Source of the DNA: Paracidovorax citrulli | Lineage (GTDB): Bacteria > Pseudomonadota > Gammaproteobacteria > Burkholderiales > Burkholderiaceae_C | Length of the DNA stretch: 64,000 nucleotides | Assembly: GCF_900100305.1 (NCBI RefSeq) | Contig: NZ_FNEY01000021.1 | Span: forward strand, 1-64,000 | Direction: 5' to 3' | Shown here: positions 37,201-47,062 of the stretch, piece by piece | Layout of the letters: each line of letters begins with the position of its first letter | How positions within the stretch are numbered: position 1 is the first letter of the stretch | Translations under genes and position numbers: made by a program | Notes under the pieces: generated by a model | Told to the model about the DNA's origin: nothing | Database searches by the model: none | Seen by the model: the letters and a program-made list of their open reading frames with translations, nothing else

Positions 37201-40200
37201 GTGGCCACCAGTTCCACCTCGCCGGCCTCGTCGAGCCTGGCCTCGCACAGCACCAGCCCGCGGCTGTCGCTCTTGCCGGTGCACACGGTTCCGAGATCCT
37301 TGGTCTCGGTCTTGTTGTCGTAGCTGTAGAAGCCGCCCACCATGCGCTTGCGGCTGGTGGTGGTGATGCGGGCCACGGCCTGCACCTGCAGGGGCACGCC
37401 TTCCTGCACCTTGCCGTCCAGGCCGAGCGCCAGGGCCTGGAAGCGGATCTTCTGCGCGGCGGACACCCAGCCCTCGGTCTTGATGCCAGCCACCACCGCG
37501 GCGGGCCAGACCGTCTGCGTGCTGCGCAGGGTCTGCACCTCGCCGTTGGGGTCGGAGTACGTGGCTTCGAGCACCAGGTCCTGCGCGCGGCGGGAACTGG
37601 GAATGTTGTCGATCGCCACCTTGCCCGCGCCGTTGCGGTCGAGCGTCACGGCCAGCTTGTCGGCGATCACGCGCGCGTCGTCGGCAGAGGCGGGCTCCTC
37701 GTCATCGCCGCTGTTTCCGCCCTGGGGCTGCGCGCCCTTGCGGCGCGGCGGCTCGAAGCTGAAGGCATCGAAATCGGGGAACTGCAGCGGCTTGCCGCGC
37801 ACCAGCGCCGACACGCGCACGGGCAGGTTGGCCGCGCCGCCGCCGGACACGTAGTTCACCTGCACGTCCGTGGGCACCGAACGGGGGCGCACCAGCGGCT
37901 TCTTGTCGGCCGGCGCGATGCGGCCTTCCAGCACGGGCAGGCGGAACTCCTCCACGCGGAACTCGCCGGAGGTGAAGCTGCGGCCGCGGCTGTCGTCATC
38001 GCCGCGCAGCTCGACGCTGTAGGCGCCCAGCTTGGCCGCGGGCGGCAGCGCGAAGGTGCTCTCGGCGCTCAAGCCCCCCGTGGGCGTGCGACGCCACTGC
38101 AGCGGCTGGGTGAATTGCTGGCCGCTGCCCACGTGGGTGATGGCGAGCGTGTGCGGCTGGGCGTCGGGCAGGCCGAAGCCCTGGCGGTTCTGCGTGCGCA
38201 GGATGTGCTTCATCGACACCGTCTCGCCCGCGCGCAGCAGCGTGCGGTCGAAGATGGTGTGCGCGATCTGGTCCGGCTCGGGCTGGCTGCTCGTGGGCAC
38301 GTTGAAGCGCCACGGCTCGATGCCGCGCTGCCAGTCGCTCCAGGTGAAGGCCATGTCCTGCACGCCGTCGGCGCCCTGGGCGCGAGCGCTCACGAAGTAG
38401 GCATTCATGCCCTCCAGGCCGTCGCGGCCCGGGCACGAGGGCGGCTGGGGCGACAGGCCCTCGAAGCGCGCGATGCCCTGCGCGTCGGTGGTCGCGGTGG
38501 CCAGTTCGCGGCCGTCGCAGCCCGACACGCGCACGACCGCGCCCGGCACCACCTGCCCCTTGTCGAGCGTGGTGACCCAGGCCGCGGCATTCTCGCGCCC
38601 CAGCTTGAAGTGCACGCCCAGGTTGGTCACGAGCGCGGAGGTGCGCACGTACATCGTGCGCGCCGCGCCGTGGCGCTCGTCCAGCAGCGAGCGTCCCAGC
38701 ATCGGCGAGGCGATCTCCACCACGTGGAAGCCCGGCGGCAGCGGAATGCCGACCACCTCGAACGGGCGGGGATCGCCGCTGGCCGGACGCGGAAGGTCCA
38801 GCACCTTGGCGCGGGGCTGTCCACCGAGCAGCGACACCATGCGCGACTGCACCGTGTCCTTGCCTTCGTTTTCCAGCACCGGGGGCAGCGGGCCACGCAC
38901 GTCGCGGCCCGCCTCCCTGCGCGTCACCAGGTAGTCGTCGTACCGGCGCACCCGGCGGTACCACGCGATGATGTCCGCATCCGCGGTGGGCTGGAAGGTG
39001 CTCACCTTGCCCGCGGGCGCCGGCGTGGCCGCGGGGGCGGAAGCTCCGGGGGCGGCTCCGGCGGCCAGGCCCTGCACGCGCAGGTCCGCCTCGACATTGC
39101 GCAGGGTGACGGGCAGCAGCGCCGGACCCTTGTCCCCTTCCGCGAAACGCTCGACCACGCCGAACGGCGAGGCCGCGAACTTGGCCAGCGGCGGCATCGG
39201 GCCGGTGGCCACGGCCAGCGGGAAGCTGTCCGCATTGCGCAGCGGCCGGCCCGAGGCGTCCTTGAAGTCCTTGGGCAGCTCCAGCCGCATGGGGGTCTGC
39301 GGCGCGAAAGGCGGCATGAACTGCACGCCGTTGACCACCGTGTCGCCGTCGCCCTCGCCGTCCAGGAGCGGCTTGAGGGTTTCCTTGTCGGACTTCAGCC
39401 GGATCGCCTCGGCGAGCCTGCGCGGCACCGGCGCATTGAACGACAGGCGCATCGGCCGGATGGGCAGGCAGGCCGCCTGCGCGTTCTCGCGTTCGCAGCC
39501 GAAATCGGCGCTGAAGGGTTCGCGCACGGTGTAGCCGTAGCGGCGCTCCACGGTGTTGGGCACCCCGCTGGGGGTGGCCACGCCCTGGCCGTACACCAGT
39601 TGCACCTTGGAGCCCGACGTGAGCCGGCGGTTGCAGGCCAGCGACGCATAGCGCAGCGGCGCCTGCCTGGCTGCGCTCTCCAGGCGCAGCGAAGCCAGCA
39701 GCGCAGCGCGCTCCGCGCCCTCGATGAGGCGCACCGGAATGCGCTCGCCCACGCCCTCGGCCACGCACCAGACGTTGGCCTTCACGCTCTCCAGGGTGGC
39801 CGGGCCGCTCAGTTGCAGCAGGAAGAACTGCTCTTCGTCGATGGGCTGGTAGGTGCCGGGGCGCACGCTCTGCACGAAGGGGCCGCCGGTATTGAACTGG
39901 TAGCGCACCGTGCCCGACAGGGCCGCACCATTGGCGGACTTGAAGCCCGGCCGCGCGGTGGCCGTGCAGCGCGTGCCGGGCGGCAGGTCCGCCGCGAAGT
40001 CGTACACCCACTCGCGCTCGCCGGTCCAGCGACCCGTGCCCCTGGACGCATCGCCGCCGCAATCCACGGAGAACGGCGCGGGGGCTTTCGGATCGCCGAA
40101 ATTCACGGCGGCGGCGTCGAACTTCACCACCACCTGCCGCACGCGGGCGACCTCGCCCTGCGGCGAAAAGCTGGAGACGGACAGGGCCTGCGCTGCCCCG

Positions 40201-40262
40201 GCCGAGGCCAGGCCCAGGAGCACGGCCAGCGCCGCGCGGACGAAATGCGTCGTTGTTGTCAT
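34239..40262 (-). CDS. alpha-2-macroglobulin family protein with thioester
   Basis: A 2007-residue exported protein, the largest in the window. A signal peptide (residues 1-25, ending AGAAQA) has no lipobox, unlike E. coli YfhM, so it is probably soluble in the periplasm or carried by a partner. Tandem macroglobulin-like beta domains fill most of the chain. The thioester motif CLEQ lies at residues 1514-1517 in NYPFLCLEQKTSKAVGL, within a helical thioester domain. Bacterial A2Ms are thought to trap attacking proteases through bait cleavage and thioester coupling, shielding the cell wall. The length exceeds YfhM by about 350 residues, mostly at the N-terminus. Start chosen at MTTTTHF (40262). 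Confidence 0.93.
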   Translation of the reverse strand: MTTTTHFVRAALAVLLGLASAGAAQALSVSSFSPQGEVARVRQVVVKFDAAAVNFGDPKAPAPFSVDCGGDASRGTGRWTGEREWVYDFAADLPPGTRCTATARPGFKSANGAALSGTVRYQFNTGGPFVQSVRPGTYQPIDEEQFFLLQLSGPATLESVKANVWCVAEGVGERIPVRLIEGAERAALLASLRLESAARQAPLRYASLACNRRLTSGSKVQLVYGQGVATPSGVPNTVERRYGYTVREPFSADFGCERENAQAACLPIRPMRLSFNAPVPRRLAEAIRLKSDKETLKPLLDGEGDGDTVVNGVQFMPPFAPQTPMRLELPKDFKDASGRPLRNADSFPLAVATGPMPPLAKFAASPFGVVERFAEGDKGPALLPVTLRNVEADLRVQGLAAGAAPGASAPAATPAPAGKVSTFQPTADADIIAWYRRVRRYDDYLVTRREAGRDVRGPLPPVLENEGKDTVQSRMVSLLGGQPRAKVLDLPRPASGDPRPFEVVGIPLPPGFHVVEIASPMLGRSLLDERHGAARTMYVRTSALVTNLGVHFKLGRENAAAWVTTLDKGQVVPGAVVRVSGCDGRELATATTDAQGIARFEGLSPQPPSCPGRDGLEGMNAYFVSARAQGADGVQDMAFTWSDWQRGIEPWRFNVPTSSQPEPDQIAHTIFDRTLLRAGETVSMKHILRTQNRQGFGLPDAQPHTLAITHVGSGQQFTQPLQWRRTPTGGLSAESTFALPPAAKLGAYSVELRGDDDSRGRSFTSGEFRVEEFRLPVLEGRIAPADKKPLVRPRSVPTDVQVNYVSGGGAANLPVRVSALVRGKPLQFPDFDAFSFEPPRRKGAQPQGGNSGDDEEPASADDARVIADKLAVTLDRNGAGKVAIDNIPSSRRAQDLVLEATYSDPNGEVQTLRSTQTVWPAAVVAGIKTEGWVSAAQKIRFQALALGLDGKVQEGVPLQVQAVARITTTSRKRMVGGFYSYDNKTETKDLGTVCTGKSDSRGLVLCEARLDEAGEVELVATARDKDGNQSEAAASVWVTRQGELWFGGEDHDRIDLLPEKKSYQPGETARLQVRMPFRQATALVSVEREGIIDMRVVQLNGQDPTVQLKIEEGWGPNVYVSVLALRGRLREVPWYSFFTWGFKAPREWWTAFWYEGKEYVAPTAMVDLSKPAYRLGLAELKVGAKAHRIEVKVTADKESYPVRGKAQVTIAATLPDGKPAANAEVAVAAVDQALLELMPNTSWNLLDAMLQRRAWGVETSTAQMEIIGRRHYGRKAVPAGGGGGRAQTRELLDTLLLWQPAVRLDANGRAQVTVPLNDALTTFRIVAVADAGTGRFGTGSTSIRATQDLQIISGLPPLVREDDQFRAQFTLRNTTKAAMKVEVAPRATLLTLDKQTVDIPAGESREVAWNVTAPAQLARTRAEAILWEIEARDTTPGAGGARDALKATQRLVPAVPLTVQQATLVQVDSSFGIDVKPPADAIPGRGGLKMSVQPKLAEGLPGVRDWFANYPFLCLEQKTSKAVGLRDGKLWQAVVGQLPTYLDGDGLASYFPPQAGSGNRGSDTLTAYLLAATHEASSLDPAFALSPEVRAPMERGLIAFVEGRIQRDFWSPRKDLDMRKLAAIEALSRYGKATGRMLSSITVAPNQWPTHSVIDWLNVLRRVPDAPQREQRLAEATQILKSRLSYQGTKLVFSTEQDDYWWWLMQNGDVNTARLMLAVMDDPAWKDDMGRLANGFIARQQGGAWHTTTANLWGGLALEKFSAKFEATPVTGFTRAAMGGNTASVDWSKVGRVSTADAAGAPHQTTWFGAPAAPGNLTNNGMFLPWSATGGKETLTVTQQGTGKPWLTLQSVAAVQLKAPFSAGYTVRKTVTPVEQAVAGRYTRGDVLRVKLEVTSTADMTWVVLTDPVPGGATILGNGLGRDSEIATQGEKRGSGGSGWMAYEERSFEAWRGYYEYVSKGTLTAEYTVRLNNVGEFALPPTRVEAMYAPEMFGETPNPRMKVEAAR

Positions 40263-40422
40263 GGATGTGAGAGCGATGGCGGCTGCGGGAGCGGCAAACC
40301 CCGGGAGGTTAGCCCATCGCCAGAAGCCAGGGCACGCTGCCGCCCGCTGAGTTGTAAACGGCCTACACGCCCCGCCCGGGGATGCCCGCACAATGGCGCG
40401 GCGCCCGAAGCGCACCCCACTC

Positions 40423-41604
40423 ATGCCCGAAACGTCCACTTCCCGCCGCTGGGAGATCGATGCCGTGCGGGGACTCATGCTGGTCCTCATGACGGTCACC
40501 CATCTGCCCACGCGGCTCACGATGCCGCTCGGCCAGCCCTTCGGCTTCGTCTCCGCGGCCGAGGGGTTCGTGCTGCTGTCCGCCTACATGGCGGGCATGG
40601 TGTACGGACGCACCGCCGCGCGCCGCGGCATCCCGGCCATGCGACAGGCCTTCCTCCGCCGGGCCACCAAGATCTACGCCTGTCAGGCGGCCACCCTGCT
40701 CTTCCTGTTCACCGTGATCACCTTCATCGGCATCCGGGTGGACGAGCCGGCCATCAAGGGCCTGCTCACCTTCTACCTCGCCAAGCCGCTCGAAGCGCTG
40801 GTGGGCGGGCTGCTGCTCGTGTACGAACCGCCCCTGCTCGACATCCTGCCCATCTACGTGCTGTTCATGCTCGCGAGCCCGTGGGTGATGTCGGTCGGGC
40901 TGCGGCGCGGCTGGGCGCCGGTGCTGGCCGTAAGCACCGCGCTGTGGTTCCTGGCGCAGTTCGGGCTCTCGAAGGCGTTCTACGACGCCATCGACGCGGT
41001 GGTCCGCAACCCCATCCCGTTCCACGAGACAGGCACCTTCTCGATGTGGGGATGGCAGTTCCTCTGGGTGCTGGGCCTGTGGATGGGCGCGTCGCGCAAC
41101 GATCCCGAAGCGCCTCCCTTCATCTTCCCGCGCTGGGCGGTGGGGGTGGCGGCGGCCATCGCGGTGGTGGGTTTCTGCTGGCGCCACGCGATCGGCCAGG
41201 TTCCCTTCGGCGACGGCCTGCCCGCCTGGAACCTGGCGTTCGACAAGTGGCAGCTGGGGCCGCTGCGGGTGCTCAACCTGTTCGCGCTGCTCGTGCTCGC
41301 GATCCGGTTCGGTCCGTCCCTGGCGGCGCGCATGCCGCGGCCACGCTGGCTGGAAACGCTGGGGGCTGCCTCCCTGCCGGTGTTCTGCGCGCACCTCGTG
41401 GTGGTGCTGCTCGCCATCAGCCTGATGGGGGCACGCTACGACCGGCCCTGGTGGCAGGACATCGCCCTGCTGGCCGCCTGCTTCGCGGCCCTGCACGCCG
41501 TGGCGCGGGTCAGCCTGTGGTGGGACAAGGGGCCGGACGAGGATGCGCCGGGCACCCGCCGCAGGCTGCTGCGCCTGCGGAGGCCCCTGCCCCCGGCGCT
41601 GTAG
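40423..41604 (+). CDS. OpgC-domain acyltransferase-like membrane protein
   Basis: A 393-residue polytopic inner-membrane protein with about ten membrane segments. RRWEIDAVRGLMLVLMTVTH at the N-terminus and FVSAAEGFVLLSAYMAGMVYG are landmarks of the OpgC group of the acyltransferase-3 superfamily. E. coli OpgC adds succinyl groups to osmoregulated periplasmic glucans. No opgG/H genes are adjacent, so the acceptor is uncertain; surface glycan modification is the general role. An ATG at 40393 in the same frame overlaps a GCACAAT -10 box (40388-40394), so the later ATG at 40423 is preferred. Divergent from the macroglobulin gene. Confidence 0.85.
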   Translation: MPETSTSRRWEIDAVRGLMLVLMTVTHLPTRLTMPLGQPFGFVSAAEGFVLLSAYMAGMVYGRTAARRGIPAMRQAFLRRATKIYACQAATLLFLFTVITFIGIRVDEPAIKGLLTFYLAKPLEALVGGLLLVYEPPLLDILPIYVLFMLASPWVMSVGLRRGWAPVLAVSTALWFLAQFGLSKAFYDAIDAVVRNPIPFHETGTFSMWGWQFLWVLGLWMGASRNDPEAPPFIFPRWAVGVAAAIAVVGFCWRHAIGQVPFGDGLPAWNLAFDKWQLGPLRVLNLFALLVLAIRFGPSLAARMPRPRWLETLGAASLPVFCAHLVVVLLAISLMGARYDRPWWQDIALLAACFAALHAVARVSLWWDKGPDEDAPGTRRRLLRLRRPLPPAL

Positions 41605-41616
41605 CGTGGGGGAAAG

Positions 41617-42423
41617 TCAGGGCCGCGCGCTGGCCCGGATGAGCCCGTCCGTACCCGGCCGGGCGGCCGTGGCGCCGCCCGCGGACACTGCGCCGTCGCC
41701 CACGTAGCTGCCGATGACGGCGCGCCAGAGGTCGTAGCCTGCGTCGTTCATGTGCAGGTGGTCGGCCCCGAACAGCTCGGCGCGCGGCAGGCCCTGCGCA
41801 TCCAGCATGGGGGTGAAGATGTCGATGAAATCGCTGTTGGGCACCGTGCGCACGTACTGCGCCAGCAGGGCGTTGGCCTCGCGCATGCGCGGCAGCAGCG
41901 ACAGCCGCAGCGGGCTGGGCTTGATGGAGATGTAGCTGATGCGCGTGTCGGGCAGCGCCTCGCGCACCGAGCGCACGAAGGGCTGGAAGCTCTCGAGCAC
42001 CTGCTCGGGCGTACGCCCTTCCGCCAGGTCGTTGTCGCCCGCATACACCATCACATGGCGGGGCTGGTACTGCAACACGAGGTTTTTCACGAAGTACTGG
42101 CAGTCGGCCATGGTCGAGCCGCCAAACCCGCGGTTGATGACCACGGGCAGTTGCCGGAAATCCTCGCGCAGGTCGGTCCAGAGGCGAATGGTCGAGCTGC
42201 CGACGAAGAGCACGCCGCCCGCCTTCGGCAGGCCGGCCTTGTCCGCGGCCGCGAAGGCGTCCATGCTCGACTGCCAGCGCGCATAGGGCGCGGGAAGCGC
42301 AACCGCCGCCGAGGGTGCCGGCGTGGGCGCGGCCCAGGCGGCAGCGGCCGGCAAAAGCACTGCGCAGAGCACGGCCGCGGCAACGCGGCCAGGACGGAAA
42401 CGGCGGGAAAGGCTCAGGGACAT
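41617..42423 (-). CDS. exported SGNH/GDSL-family hydrolase
   Basis: A 268-residue secreted esterase. A signal peptide ends near AWAA. All four SGNH blocks are present: block I FVGSSTIRLW (catalytic Ser), block II NRGFGGSTMADCQYF (Gly), block III VMVYAGDNDLAEG (Asn), and block V FGADHLHMNDAGYDLW (catalytic Asp and His). Such enzymes remove acyl or acetyl groups from lipids, glycans or peptidoglycan. Its closeness to the OpgC-like gene, with the ends convergent and 12 bases apart, hints that one adds and the other removes acyl groups, but this is speculation. GGAGTGA precedes the ATG; the longer frame to 42594 is rejected. Confidence 0.88.
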   Translation of the reverse strand: MSLSLSRRFRPGRVAAAVLCAVLLPAAAAWAAPTPAPSAAVALPAPYARWQSSMDAFAAADKAGLPKAGGVLFVGSSTIRLWTDLREDFRQLPVVINRGFGGSTMADCQYFVKNLVLQYQPRHVMVYAGDNDLAEGRTPEQVLESFQPFVRSVREALPDTRISYISIKPSPLRLSLLPRMREANALLAQYVRTVPNSDFIDIFTPMLDAQGLPRAELFGADHLHMNDAGYDLWRAVIGSYVGDGAVSAGGATAARPGTDGLIRASARP

Positions 42424-42469
42424 GGGCGGGTCACTCCGAGAAAGCAGCAGCGTGTGATCGATTGTCTGC

Positions 42470-42535
42470 CGCACCATTCCCTTTGGAACACAATTTTTAC
42501 AAATTGAGTCGTCAAAGTTACAAATTACCCGGCCG
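42470..42535 (-). promoter_or_regulatory. AT-rich promoter region with repeated AATTTGTAA
   Basis: Upstream of the SGNH hydrolase gene the coding strand holds two direct copies of AATTTGTAA, 20 bases apart (at 42527-42519 and 42507-42499), in DNA far less GC-rich than its surroundings. The same nonamer occurs once more upstream of the chemoreceptor gene (33225-33217, minus strand). It may be part of a promoter or a regulator site; I cannot assign a protein. Confidence 0.4.
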
Positions 42536-42613
42536 TTTCCATGGTGCGGGTGCCTCCGCAGCGACGTGGCCGCCCACGCGGCCGCGACACTCATCCGGTG
42601 CCGCCCCGCCCGT

Positions 42614-43597
42614 TCACTGCGGCTGGAAGCCGCTCTCGCGGATGATGCGCGTCCAGGCCTGGGTGTAGGCGCGCTCGCGCGCCGTGAGCTGCTGCGGCGT
42701 CATCGGCGTGACCGTGAGGCCCATGGCCACCAGTTGCTCGCGCACGTCGGCGCGGGCCAGCACCCTGGCGAGGGCGTCGGAGAACTGCTGCACGGCCTTG
42801 GCGGGCGTGCCGGCCGGTGCATAGAAGCCGTAGTAGGGAAGATCCTCGAAGCCCTTCAGGCCCAGTTCGCCGAAAGTAGGTACATCCGGCAGCGCGGCCT
42901 GCCGCCGGTCCCCCAGCACGGCCACGATGCGGATCTTGCCGGCCTTGTGGTTTTCCAGGAAGTCCGGCACCGATCCGACGCCCGCCGCGATCTGGTTGCC
43001 CAGCATGTCGCCGATCATCGGCGCGCTGCCCCGGTAGGGAGCGGAGACCAGGTCGAGCCGGTAGCGCTCGCCGAGCAGCTTCACCAGGAACTCGGGCGTG
43101 GAGGCCGGCGCGGGAATGCCCACCGCGCTCTTGCCCCCCTGCGATTTCACCCAGGCCACGTACTCGTCGAAACTGCGGGCCGGCGTGCCGCCGGACACGG
43201 CGAAGGCGTTGACGAAGGTGGCCACGCCGCCCACGCCGATGAAGTCGTGCGCGGGATCGAAACCCGGGTGCTTCACCACCTGCGGCAGGATGGAGATGGT
43301 GTGGTCGTGCGTGAGGAAGACGGTGCTGCCGTCGAGCGGCGACGTCTTGAGCACCTGCGCGGCGATCTGGCCGCCCGCGCCGGGCCGGTTCTCCACCACC
43401 ACCGGCACGCCGAGCACGTCCTTGAGCTTGTCGGCCAGCAGCCGTGCGATCGCGTCCGATCCGCCGCCGGGCGGGAAGCCCACCAGGATGCGCAGCGTCT
43501 TGCCGGCCTGCGCCCGGGCCGCGAAGGGAAGGCCCGCTGCCAGCGCGGCGCCGGCAAGGGAGGCATGGGAGAGCAGGCGGCGGCGGGACAGGGTCAT
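42614..43597 (-). CDS. tripartite tricarboxylate transporter (Bug) substrate-binding protein
   Basis: A 327-residue periplasmic binding protein, second Bug protein in the window. The N-terminus SRRRLLSHASLAGAAL has the twin-Arg pattern of a Tat signal; cleavage is near ARAQ. The ligand loop is RILVGFPPGGGSDAIARLLA, and the phosphate-like loop is ENRPGAGGQIAAQVLK. It captures a carboxylate for a TctAB-type permease encoded elsewhere. It ends 16 bases before the start of the intergenic region of the SGNH gene and follows argH by 33 bases in the same direction, so it could be read from the argH transcript. Confidence 0.88.
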   Translation of the reverse strand: MTLSRRRLLSHASLAGAALAAGLPFAARAQAGKTLRILVGFPPGGGSDAIARLLADKLKDVLGVPVVVENRPGAGGQIAAQVLKTSPLDGSTVFLTHDHTISILPQVVKHPGFDPAHDFIGVGGVATFVNAFAVSGGTPARSFDEYVAWVKSQGGKSAVGIPAPASTPEFLVKLLGERYRLDLVSAPYRGSAPMIGDMLGNQIAAGVGSVPDFLENHKAGKIRIVAVLGDRRQAALPDVPTFGELGLKGFEDLPYYGFYAPAGTPAKAVQQFSDALARVLARADVREQLVAMGLTVTPMTPQQLTARERAYTQAWTRIIRESGFQPQ

Positions 43598-43630
43598 GGA
43601 GGGGCTCCGGTCGGGAAGAAAACGAGGTGT

Positions 43631-45088
<1,458 letters not shown>

Positions 45089-45139
45089 GGAGGGCAATAA
45101 TCCGGAGGTTTCGGCCACCCGGAACGCCCGGATGCCGCG

Positions 45140-46204
45140 ATGCAAGAGACCCAAATTTTATCGACCCGGCCCCAGCCCCTGGCAGAGCCCCCTCCGGAGG
45201 GGCTCGGCGGGCGGGCGCTCGTCTTCGATGCATGCCACGTCGGCGTGGTGCTGCGCGCCGTGCTGTTCGTGGAGATCGTGCTCGGCGTGGGCGCGATGTA
45301 CGGCGCCGACGGCCCGGCCGCGTGGCTGGCCCGGCTGTCGCTGCTGACCGGCGGCGCGCTGCCGGCGACCCTGGCCTGGCTGGTCACGGCCTGCAGCCTC
45401 AAGACCCTGCTGCAGCGCCTGCCCGTGGCGCTGCAATCCGCGGCCGGCGTGGGCCTGGGGACGCTGGCCGGCCTCTACGCCTGCGGCATGCTGGTGCTGG
45501 TCGGCGTGCCCATGGAGGCACCCTGGCTGGCCAGCGCCGCGAGCGGGGCGCTGCTGTCGGCACTGCTCGTGGCGGCGCTGGTGCTGCGCGCCCGGGCACG
45601 CACGCCGGCCGCCACCACCGCGCGGCTCGGCGAACTGCAGGCGCGCATCCGGCCGCACTTCCTCTTCAATACCCTCAACAGCGCCATCGCGCTGGTGCGC
45701 GACGAGCCGGCCAGGGCCGAGGCCCTGCTGGAAGACCTGAGCGACCTGTTCCGCCATGCCCTGGTGGAACAGGGCGACTCCGCGACGCTGGGCGAGGAGA
45801 TCGTGCTGGCGCGGCGCTACCTCGCCATCGAGGAAGTGCGCTTCGGGGAGCGCCTGCGCGTGCAATGGCTGCTCGACCCGCGCACCGACGGCGCCCGGCT
45901 GCCGCCCCTGCTGCTGCAGCCGCTCGTGGAAAACGCCGTCAAGCACGGCGTGGAGCCCTCCGCCCATGGGGGCAAGCTGCGCGTGACGACCGAGCTGCGC
46001 GGCAGCCGCGCCGTGGTCACCATCACCAACACCGTGCCGCCCGGCGGGGCCCGCGCGGGAGAGGGCGCACCCCGCGGCCACGGCATCGCCCTGGCCAACG
46101 TGCGCGACCGGCTGCGCCTGCTGCACGATGTGCAGTGCGATTTCTCGGCGGGCATGCACAATGGCCTCTACCGGGTACGCATCTCCCTGCCGGCGCATCC
46201 CTGA
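45140..46204 (+). CDS. LytS/AlgZ-type sensor histidine kinase
   Basis: A 354-residue membrane kinase with four membrane segments between residues 30 and 150 and a HisKA_7TM-less histidine kinase core. The phospho-acceptor is His173 in [17 protein letters not shown], the LytS-type phosphobox; the ATPase region has [18 protein letters not shown] and [16 protein letters not shown]. It belongs to the AlgZ/LytS group that pairs with LytTR response regulators. The gene for such a regulator follows 40 bases later, so the two form a two-component system. In Pseudomonas the homologous pair controls alginate and twitching motility; the regulon here is unknown. Confidence 0.9.
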   Translation: MQETQILSTRPQPLAEPPPEGLGGRALVFDACHVGVVLRAVLFVEIVLGVGAMYGADGPAAWLARLSLLTGGALPATLAWLVTACSLKTLLQRLPVALQSAAGVGLGTLAGLYACGMLVLVGVPMEAPWLASAASGALLSALLVAALVLRARARTPAATTARLGELQARIRPHFLFNTLNSAIALVRDEPARAEALLEDLSDLFRHALVEQGDSATLGEEIVLARRYLAIEEVRFGERLRVQWLLDPRTDGARLPPLLLQPLVENAVKHGVEPSAHGGKLRVTTELRGSRAVVTITNTVPPGGARAGEGAPRGHGIALANVRDRLRLLHDVQCDFSAGMHNGLYRVRISLPAHP

Positions 46205-46244
46205 CGCCCGCCACCGCGACCGACACCACCTCCTTGCGGCTCCC

Positions 46245-46991
46245 ATGCACATCCTCATCGTGGACGACGAAGCCCTGGCCCGCAGCCGCCTGCGCACGCT
46301 GCTGTCCGACAGCGGCGGGCACACCCTGGCCGAGGCGGCGAATGCCGCAGAAGCGCTGCAGCTGCTGCGCGCGCCGGGCGGGCGGCCCTTCGACGCCGTG
46401 CTGCTCGACATCCACATGCCCGGGCAGGACGGGCTTTCCCTCGCGCATGTGCTGCGCGCCCTGGCCAGCCCTCCCGCCATCGTTTTCGTGACGGCGCATG
46501 CCGACCACGCCGTGAGCGCCTTCGAGCTGGACGCGGCGGACTACCTCACCAAGCCCGTGCGCGCCGAGCGCCTGCAGCAGGCGCTGGCCAAGGCCCAGCG
46601 CGCCGTCGCCCGGCCCGCGGCGGTCGCTCCCGCTTCGCCGGCCGCACCGGACACGGAGGCGCTGCTGATCCAGGACCGGGGCCGCACCGAACGCGTGCCG
46701 CTGGACGAGGTGGTCTATGTCAAGGCCGAACTGAAGTACCTCACCGTCCGCACGGGCACGCGCAGCTACATCCTGGACGGCGCGCTGAGCGAACTCGAAG
46801 CGCGCTATCCGTCCCGCTTCCTGCGCGTACACCGCAACGCGCTGGTCGCGCGGCGCGCGCTGCGGGCCATCGAGAAGCACTACGACCCGGTGGAAGGCGA
46901 AGGCTGGGCCGTGCGCATGCACGGCCTGCCGGAACTGCTGTCCGTGTCGCGCCGGCAGGTGTCCGCGGTTCGCGAGGCGCTGGCGGGCTAG
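46245..46991 (+). CDS. LytTR-type response regulator (AlgR-like)
   Basis: A 248-residue regulator. The receiver domain (residues 1-118) has MHILIVDDEALARSRL, the phosphorylated Asp55 in VLLDIHMPGQDG, and the AADYLTKPVRAERL switch region. A 30-residue Pro/Ala linker leads to a LytTR DNA-binding domain (about 145-245) with VVYVKAELKYLTVRT and PSRFLRVHRNALVARRAL. LytTR proteins bind direct repeats and bend DNA. Partner is the kinase encoded just upstream. Start chosen at 46245, where the receiver begins; the frame reaches further left but inside the kinase gene. Confidence 0.92.
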   Translation: MHILIVDDEALARSRLRTLLSDSGGHTLAEAANAAEALQLLRAPGGRPFDAVLLDIHMPGQDGLSLAHVLRALASPPAIVFVTAHADHAVSAFELDAADYLTKPVRAERLQQALAKAQRAVARPAAVAPASPAAPDTEALLIQDRGRTERVPLDEVVYVKAELKYLTVRTGTRSYILDGALSELEARYPSRFLRVHRNALVARRALRAIEKHYDPVEGEGWAVRMHGLPELLSVSRRQVSAVREALAG

Positions 46992-47062
46992 CCGGCGTTG
47001 CCGGCCAGGGGGCCGCAGGGCGCCGCGGCACCCGTCCGGTTAGAAATACACAGGAGACAGAC

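Noticed and set aside
40393-40422. ATG at 40393 as start of the OpgC-like gene
   Set aside because: It overlaps a GCACAAT -10 box and lacks a ribosome site; the ATG at 40423 is more plausible, though not proven.
35310-41642. A 2110-codon open frame on the plus strand opposite the macroglobulin gene
   Set aside because: The translation is His/Gly/Arg/Leu-rich with no domain; it is the shadow that high third-position G+C produces on the opposite strand. The minus-strand frame has a signal peptide and CLEQ.
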